From: Thamnaconus septentrionalis
Taxonomy: Eukaryota; Chordata; Actinopteri; Tetraodontiformes; Monacanthidae
NCBI GenBank assembly: GCA_009823395.1
Contig: CM020502.1
Span: forward strand, 1,627,501 to 1,691,500
Length of the DNA: 64,000 bases
Reading direction: 5' to 3'
Below, piece by piece: positions 48,358 to 64,000 of the stretch (position 1 is its first letter; the number at the start of each line of letters is the position of its first letter). Both the position numbers and the translations under genes were made by a program. The notes under the pieces are model-generated. The model was given only the letters and a program-made list of their open reading frames with translations, was not told where the DNA came from and ran no database searches.

Positions 48358-51300
48358 CATTTGCAGCTGATCAGAAAATTGCAGGGCCAATCGGTGACCT
48401 TGGACCTTGGACAAAACAGGAAGGCAAGAGATCTGGCGTGATTGCAGGCAACAGCAGATGTTACAACAGGGGCAGAATTTACACAACAACATTTAATCAT
48501 TAAAATAGGAGCAAATTAGCTGTTGGAAAATCTTTCCTAGTGGGTTTTAAGTCATAGTAAATAAGTGTTGGCATTGCACCAGTTGGATGAGCCAATCTGT
48601 TACCAACCTGTTGATTTAGTGTTGAAGTGAAACTACTTTGGCCTGACAGATGGTTCATCCAAACTACTTCCAAGATAAACATTTCCTGAATCTCTGATGC
48701 ATGTAAAACAAATGGGATGCATTTGGGAGTTGTTGTTGGGCATTTTGCAACAGCGTTAGATAATACCTCCTAATTGTTCCCTCGCTGTTGTGTAGAAACA
48801 CATTTTGACAACTGACTGGGTAGCCCCTCTCAATTCTTACCCCCTTTGCTGGCCCAATGCTGATATACCGCAACTCGAAATGGGTACCCGTTATGGCCCC
48901 ATCGATTTCGAACTCTGGTCGAATGGAGCCCTTTCTCTTCACCACTGAAGGTTGAAACTGCTGCTCTTCAGGCCACTGCCTGTGCATTACCAGTTCCCCT
49001 CAGACTCATTTCTCACTTCCGCAGCTTTCACACCCCCAACCTAATTCCCCAGACTACCACGCAAGCAAATACGCCCCCCGCCTCCCTTTAAGTCTCATTA
49101 GCCAGCCTGCCTGCCTGCTGCAGGGAGTGGGAATGACACCCCAGAGTACCACTGTTACACAATCACGGCTTCACCTTTTACTTCACCAACATGCACCTTT
49201 TTAACACTCGCAACGCGCTGCCGATCGGTCACAAACGAGACAAGCGACGTGTGAAAACATGTTGCGTTTCGGTCCTGACCAAGGGAAACAGTCGAAAAGG
49301 TCAGTAACGGCGGTAGCAGCCCTGTGGCGAGCTGCCGCAAATACTCCCATGAGGATGTGAGTGACTGTGTTTGTTAGGCATTGGAGATGATGGAAATCAG
49401 ACAATAAAAGATGGGATGGAAGTCGAGGTGGATACAGCGGCCAAGAGCCTTGGGCTGTGTTTGCCAGCGGAGGGTGTTCGCCTGCCATCCCCACTCACTT
49501 TTGGTCTCAGGTGGCACGTGGGAATGAGGCGGCAGTTCTCAAGGGGGCTGTGGACAAGCAAGACGGACAGAGTTAGTCAATAATGAGGCAGAAGAAAATG
49601 TGAAGGAGAGGGAGAACAGTTTGGTTCGGGGCTACAGGGTCCCACAGGTGTTGCCGTTCACTCTGAGCTCCACATTAGGGAGAAGCAGAGTTGAAACCAC
49701 CCAGGCAGAAGTGATGTGTCAGTACTGAAAAACAGGTTTAAACCCCCCAAAAAAAAAAAAACAAAAAACAGACATCTAACGTTTCTTAATTCCGTTGTTT
49801 AGTTTCACGTTCATCATATAAAGAGCCTTTGAAATATGTACCAAAAGGGGACAAATCAGAGTTTTTTTCTTTACTTTTCAATCACCTGTTGAGTCACTTG
49901 GTCAATGGTTAATTTGGGGTCCAGCTTCTTCTTTTATTTTATTTTTTTCTGGGCGGGGTTTGCTTGTTGTTTTTGTTCTGTTTTTTGTTTGTTTTTTTTT
50001 TTTTTTTACAAGGAAAGCATTTAGTGTTGTTCTTTGTTCCTCTTCTCTGGTCAATTCTGAATCCACATTTATGTCACGGCAGCAATTGTTTACCAGCTCA
50101 CGCCTTGTTCTTCTTCCTCTTGGTCTCTTGAGGCTTTTAACGGCAGAATGTTACAGTCATATCTAGAATGCTGATTCCATGAATCTGCAAATCGAGGTTG
50201 TTTTTTGCAGGGAAACTAAGAAGAAAAAGGAAATTCTGACCTATAACGATATGTTTAGACCGAACATGACTTTTCCTTTTGCCTCTGTGCGATTCCAACC
50301 AAGCAGCGCCTTGCAGCTTTTTCTTCATTACCACCTTTGTACAATGAATGCATTATCAAATCTCTTATCACCAAAGAATCCTCTTTCAGGACAGGTACAA
50401 AAATTCACTTACACAAACACTTATGGAATCGGAAAAAAAAACCCCAACAACACAATTGCACTGAACACTAAAAATATCCGCTCATACCTTGTCTCACACC
50501 TGTGCTGATTAGCTATTAGGCTCAGCACAGTCGTAAAAGTGGTCGCTGGAGATGACTTTTAAATCTCAATGGATTAAAGGAACAAGTGACAAGAGTGACC
50601 TTTTTCAATTTAATCTCCCCCCCTTAGGAAACATTTAACATCCCCGCTCTTCAATGTGCGTGCCGCCAATGCCTTTGGTGCGAACCAGGATCTGCTCTTT
50701 CTTGCGTATCATGAACTTCGGTATAACGCCCGATTCCGAGCCTCCGCCGCTTCCAAATGTTTGCGATCCACTGCTAATGAGCGGAATGTGCGGCAAACCG
50801 GTTCAAATCCAGATTAGCGCAATCTCTTCAACATTCTTGACTTTTGTGAGAGCAGGGGGGAAAAAAAGGGAAGCGAGAGCGTGAGGCGATGGGCGCAGCG
50901 TGAAGTAGCACTCCGTCCTGGGAAGACCTTTTGATGTGCGATGTTCTTTGATGAAACATCTCACTCACATCAGCGCACCCCATTAAGTTCCACTCACGCG
51001 GCGAAGTGCCGGGCGGGGCAACAGCGCGAGATTGAGCGCGGCGGAGCAAAGAACGACGACCTTTGTGACGCGCCCCTTGTTATCTTCCCCTGCGGGACGG
51101 GATGAAGGGGCACGTCGCTGGCATCAATCATCCCGCGATCGGGCCCACAAAGAATTGCAATTAGGGAGAATTCCATTGGCAGCTTTCATAAAATAAATCC
51201 TGCATCCCCTCGCAGCACAGCTTATTTTGGTCAGATCAAACATGTAAAGCGAGTCTCGTCAGACTGAAGTTGACTTTGCACAGAAATCAGGGGTCATCGT

Positions 51301-51429
51301 TGAGTCCATGAAATTTTGTTGGTTATCAGCTATTATGGAAGAACAGGCTGTTCACATGGGCCTCAAATAAGGAGGACAAACAAGTTCATGTCAAGTCAAC
51401 AAAAAATTGCAGTTGATATCGGCTTTAAA
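48357..51429. other. Intergenic spacer
   Basis: No gene is supported. A protein-like reverse-strand relic lies at 48500-48987. 50590-51240 is relatively GC-rich, repeat-poor and possibly regulatory. Homopolymer T runs occur near 49925-50010. Confidence 0.4.
48500..48987 (-). pseudogene. Unidentified coding-like relic
   Basis: Two overlapping minus-strand frames (48987-48664, then 48682-48500) read like one protein with a frameshift. Pieces include VVKRKGSIRPEFEIDGAITG, THFELRYISIGPAKGVRIER and NRLAHPTGAMPTLIYYDLK. I do not recognise a family, and no splice sites or promoter support it. Chance or a transposon fragment is possible. Confidence 0.22.
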
Positions 51430-51605
51430 CAACTTGTATTTATGAAGTGCTAAATCGCATCCAGAGGCCACTCAAGGTGCTTTGCACAATCAAAAAGAGA
51501 AACTGATGGAACCCTGCTGAGCAAGCTTGAATTATCAGCGCCAGGGACAAAACCCCCGGTGGGAAGAAACCTCGAGGAGACCCTGGCCATCTGCTTTGAC
51601 TGGTT
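51430..51605 (-). mobile_element. Eroded LINE-type 3' tail, reverse orientation
   Basis: GAAGTGCTAAATCGCATCCA, CAAGGTGCTTTGCACAATC and GTGGGAAGAAACCTCGAGGA are the reversed, diverged counterparts of the blocks seen at 48120-48356. Confidence 0.5.
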
Positions 51606-53040
51606 GTGGTGAAAAGGAGATATTATCAGCTGATTGACCCTGTTAGGGTAATACTGATAGCAGAGTTGGTCTCAGTACCAATACTAACAAGTAGAACTGA
51701 TAATTCAGCCTTGGTTCCTCCTCACTGGTCAGGTGTTGCCAGCGTGGCCCGGTTTCAACGAGGGACAGATGCGTCTCAGCAAACACGGCTCCTTTTCAGA
51801 TTTTGTATTATTTACTGTGTGCTTTGTAGTCAGCAGCAATGTGAGCAGCAGTCTGCAACACGCATGCCAGCAACTGATGCAAGCACTCGATTGTCAAGTC
51901 TGTTACACTGTCTGGAGTAAATTTGCTCCAGAAAATGTTGCTTTTGCTAAACAAGTTTTTTTTTTTTTTTTAAAGTATTTGTAATGGTAATGGTAGCTGT
52001 ATACTGTATGTAAACACCTGTCAGTACATTGGAGGGAATCAAGACCAGATTTTGTGCTATTGTATACCCAGAATATAAGTATGATGGGCAAACATTTGTG
52101 AATACTAACTATAGCTGTCACTTTCTTCCAGCTTGACGAAAGTGACGACCCCTATTTCTTTATTTATTTTCACTGGAAATATATAATTAAATAATATCAT
52201 ATTTAGCGGTATCATTACATTCCTACTTTCCATCTTTGAGATGTGGACATGAGGATAGCATTATTTTAAGCCTGCAAGTCTCCGCTTATACCATTTGCTT
52301 TCACATACAGAAGTGAAGGGAACTGAAACGATGCTTTTATTATTTTCCTGTGTCAGACATAAATCTCACATTTGTCTGGCCCCTCACAAAATAAGCGCTA
52401 CATGCATTTGCGTTTACAGCTTATGCGCGGCCGAGTTGACTTTAAAAGCATTTGCAGAGACATCTTGGTGCAATTTGACTGCTGAAGGTGACCCATAAGA
52501 GACAACCTCGGCCTCGCGTTGGCATGCTTGTGTTGATGACCCATCGGATCGACGTCTTCACAAGCACATCAGTGCAGGTTATTGTGCCCAAACACAGGGA
52601 TTATCTTGCTGGACATGGGCTACGTACCCCGACTTATTAACGTGGTGTGTGGTCTAATGCAGTGTGATTTTTAAAGCCCCGCTTTAATATCCAGCCAAAT
52701 TAAGCTGATTTCAGTGCGGCACGCTAGATTGTCCCTAATTAAGTTACCAGCGCAGCGTTGTGTCTAATCCCAGGCGATGATTGAAGCGTGATGGGTTTCA
52801 GGTCTGCAGGAGATGCCGCTCGGAGCCGCAGGTGCGATGCAGCAGCACTGAGACGCGCCGACTCACTTAGCAACCACTTTGCCTTATTACCCAGAAGCCA
52901 CCAGGGTCCTTTTAGTGTATTAGTGGGTTGTTCGACTCTTTTCATTAGCGCCCCAGGCTCATATCTGCCCTCACCTGGGTCACGGACAAAAGGTTTGTAC
53001 TTCCTGATCCCAACACACCCACCCCACCCCAAAAAAGAGC
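51606..53040. other. Spacer at the CERK 3' side
   Basis: No gene is visible. 52370-52880 is repeat-poor with several TAAT/ATTA cores (CCAAATTAAGCTGATTTC, GTCCCTAATTAAGTTACC) and is a weak candidate conserved noncoding element. Confidence 0.4.
52610..52800. other. Candidate conserved noncoding element
   Basis: This is a compact stretch without simple repeats or open frames and with homeodomain-type cores (TAATTAAG, AAATTAAGC). It lies just downstream of the CERK 3' end. The candidate rests on composition alone. Confidence 0.2.
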
Positions 53041-53670
53041 AGATAAGATAGCAGGTTTTTATTCGTTGGGTCTTTTCATTTCATCAGTCCATTTTGACAG
53101 CATTTTTTCCCCCGTCATTATTCTAACAAAGCAATATCTCCTCGGCTCCTTTTCTTGCCTGCATAAGGAAAAATCCCATTACAGTTCTCCTTCATGGCGG
53201 TATAAAAACCTTCCACTGACTGTCGCAGCTGAGTCCAGCTCCTTTTCATCTGTGCTGCGGACACCCAGGCTGAAGATCCCTTCAGCTTCCTGTCTTTATT
53301 TTTTCCCCTCATACAAAACAGATAAAAAAAAAAAAGCCCTAAAAAGAAGGTTCAGGTTAGCTATCGGTGGCAGCCCGAGGCATATCATATTTTATGAGGC
53401 AATTTTACACATGGAGGCTACAAATACGTTTTACAGACTCCAGTTAAGGCAAAACCATGTGATTTAACGTCTCTTTCCACTTTTTCTCCTTCTGGCAGAA
53501 GGTATTAGGAGCATTTCTGGCTCCTGGTTGGAGCTTTAAATAAATTAGCAAATTTACAAGAGAACAACGAAAGTCGGCGCTGGTGATTTATACTGGTGTG
53601 AAGCTCGTTTTCTCCAAGAAAAACCACTGCCAGGTCCAGCTTGGTTTTCGCTTTCCAGCGAGTCCGATAA
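53041..53670 (-). other. cerk: Probable 3' UTR of CERK
   Basis: The region follows the CERK stop codon on the minus strand. AATAAA occurs in minus sense at 53300-53295 (371 nt after the stop) and at 53063-53058. Either could end the transcript. The extent is inferred. Confidence 0.5.
53295..53300 (-). terminator. Candidate polyadenylation signal of CERK
   Basis: The minus strand reads AATAAA here. A second AATAAA lies at 53063-53058. Confidence 0.4.
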
Positions 53671-61820
<8,150 letters not shown>

Positions 61821-64000
61821 CTGTTGTTTCGACACAAAAAAGGAGGCACATAAGGATTGAGGAAGATTTGAGGTTGGAGGCATTATCGCTTGGAGTGATC
61901 CCAATGGAAGGGTTGGGGGGAAAAAAAAATCAGTTTGAATGCAGAAGAATGGGAGAAGATTCCACCTGTGTGTGTGTGTGAGATATAAAAAAAAGCCTGC
62001 AAACCTTTGCAAACTGCTTCACAGGCAGAATGACAGCTTGACTCGTCCGTGGTGGGAAAGTGCTACAATCACTAGCCACTTAATGACTTGAAATTGGTTT
62101 TTTTTTTTTTAACATAGACGACACAAGACCTTCTATTTTTTTTTTTCTTTCTTGAATGCACTGTGCTCCCGCTTAATTGCTCAGGAGCGTTTGCAAACAT
62201 TTTCAACCTGTGAGTTCCTGCCCGTTTTCAAAAACTTACTGGTGCCGCTCTGATGAACGGAAACATTTCCGAATCCCTTTGCAGTTCCCGAAGAAACGCT
62301 GACGCAGATGGGGGCTGACATAAATGTGCGCCATGGCGGGAAGACGGGCAGACTTTTTAATGTCGCGCCTCCTCCTCCTGAGTTTTCAGCTCGTTACTAG
62401 AAAAGGCAGCCGTGCCAATGAGGGTCCATTATGTCTTGGCAGAAAGTCTGTGATTACTTGAGCTGGAATTAAAAAAAAAAAAAAAAAAGTCTAGTACTGG
62501 ACTGTTATTTGTGTTTCCGAAGTTGAAGTGATGGGAAGCAATTAGGATTGGCCGAGGACAGCTTTCTGGGAGTGGAAGTCGTTTGCAGTCAATGGAAGAC
62601 TGATTGGCTACACCTGAAGTTCACTTGTGGTGATTAAATGCACACACGGCCGTTCAAGTCTCAGCTGCCAGTGTGTGAGATTTAAAAGCAAACCAAAGCA
62701 AAATACAACACTAGTCTTAATCCTGATTTTTTTTTTGTCCTGCTTCATCTCACAGACTTTACGTAAACATAACTGATATTTTTAATTGTTGTGTCCTTAG
62801 TTAACCAAAACAATGCATTTTTCTGACTTCATTTTCATGCCATTGAAGGCCTTATGTGCAACATTTGTCACTGTCTACAGTAATGGCAAGAAAGCATATT
62901 GCTTTCCTGATGTCCCACTTCCTGAAGAGCTGTGACATGAAGGAAAATCATAAAACCCAAAAGCAGATTTAGGTTCTGTAGATATAAATGGTTGGTATTA
63001 GTGTACGAAAACAAGAGTGATTTACTTTTAGTAACTTTAATTAAAAAGACTTCTTTCTATTCATGAAAGTAGGTTCTTTTTAAATGGAGCATATTGTGTC
63101 TTTTGACCTTGATATTAATGATAAGTTAAGATAATAACTTTGAAAAGAAATTTCACTTCTTCTTTCATTTCTTTTTAGTACTTTTAGTAGTTTTTCTTGA
63201 TATATATTTTTTTAAACTTTTAATTCGCTCAACTAAAAAGGTGTGTGTGTGTATTATCTATTCCACTTCAAAAATGAATGAATGAAAACAATCCTCTTAG
63301 AACCTTACACAGCGTGGCCTTCGACTGAAAACAAGCACGGCAGGAACAGCTCATCGCTTCTCCCCTCCCCTCGCCCCAAAAACAAGCTCGCGGAGGCGCT
63401 AACAACGCAGTGGTGCTAACGGGCCCACCGAGGTCGTGTAAAAACAACAGTATCGTAATTGGGAGCATTGATTAAAGCAAAATTACACTAAAAGAGGGGG
63501 TTGGGGTGGGGTGGGGGTTTTGGAAAGCGTGCAGTCCGCACTGCACGCTTTCCAAACCCCTTTCCAAAATGGGAGCGGGAGGAGGAGTGGAGGCGCAACA
63601 AATCAACTGCGGACCGTCGGCTCTGCATTAGAGGGACGTTTCCAAATGAGTGTTTGCCTTTTCCGGAGGAGAGGAGAGGAGAGAGGAGAGGCTGGCTCGT
63701 TTGCACAGGGAGTGTGTTGTGCCTCATTGATTTAGCCGTTGTCTGAGGGTCTTTTCCCCCTCCCTCCTCGCCACCAAGTGGAAGGGTTTGAAAAAAAAAA
63801 AGAGGAAATAAATCAAACAAATGGCAGCGGCAGTGGCGTGAGGCGTGCACCCCTCCCTGTCGGAGCTGGCTCGGCCAAATTCCTCCCTGATTAGTGCGAG
63901 TCTGTCGCACGGCATATGCGCACGCATTAAAAACTGGCTGACTTATATGGTGGCACTGGTGGAATGTACAGTTCGCCGCTGTAAGAACATCTCATATTCA
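61821..64000 (-). other. cerk: CERK intron running off the right edge
   Basis: I searched the minus strand for the preceding CERK exon (the cysteine motif and Gln/Glu-rich linker) and did not find it. The stretch holds homopolymer A/T runs, and a G-tract motif and hairpin at 63496-63560. Confidence 0.6.
63496..63560. other. G-quadruplex motif next to a long hairpin
   Basis: Plus-strand G tracts of 5, 4, 4 and 5 are separated by one or two T (63496-63517). GGAAAGCGTGCAGT at 63522-63535 pairs perfectly with ACTGCACGCTTTCC at 63540-63553 across a CCGC loop. With one bulged T, the stem extends outward to 63514-63560, 21 pairs in all. Confidence 0.85.

Noticed and set aside
63268..63468. Possible upstream CERK exon with a cysteine cluster (SCSCRACFQSK)
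   Set aside because: It resembles the CERK cysteine motif only superficially. Flanking residues do not match, and no in-phase splice sites connect it to 61820.

Overview
The window looks like teleost fish nuclear DNA. It has many (TG)n, (CT)n and (TA)n microsatellites, canonical GT-AG introns, Tol2-like hAT, piggyBac and Harbinger miniature elements, and LINE 3' tails of a type common in bony fish. Only two protein-coding genes can be supported. Both are partial and they converge tail to tail.

At the left edge, five exons on the plus strand (1525-4613) encode the C-terminal 169 residues and stop of a GRAM-domain protein that I identify as GRAMD4. Its 3' UTR probably runs to about 7.66 kb. 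On the minus strand, three exons (61820-53671) encode the C-terminal part of ceramide kinase (CERK), with the start of the gene beyond the right edge. GRAMD4 and CERK are also convergent neighbours in human (22q13.31), so this is old conserved synteny and supports both calls. CERK ends in an unusual Glu/Gln-rich tail encoded by a GAG/CAG repeat.

The roughly 45 kb between the two 3' ends holds no gene I can recognise. Its main features are two blocks of near-identical duplications. At 22222-29754 five segments lie in the order A-A-B-A-B. At 36184-40514 a unit of about 2.1 kb is repeated once in tandem, with (GA)n at the junction. In both blocks the copies differ mostly by 1-2 base indels, which suggests either very recent duplication or false duplication during assembly.

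Well-delimited transposons with target-site duplications are a 1.16 kb hAT element in a CERK intron (56605-57763, containing a 320 bp TA tract), a Harbinger element with a Myb-like coding relic (43690-44342), and two piggyBac-type elements in GRAMD4 (3778-4365 in the last intron, 6506-6735 in the 3' UTR). A foldback element lies at 8664-9437. Several unidentified coding-like relics and low-confidence conserved-noncoding candidates are also recorded. I saw no tRNA, rRNA, snRNA, CRISPR array or prokaryotic feature.
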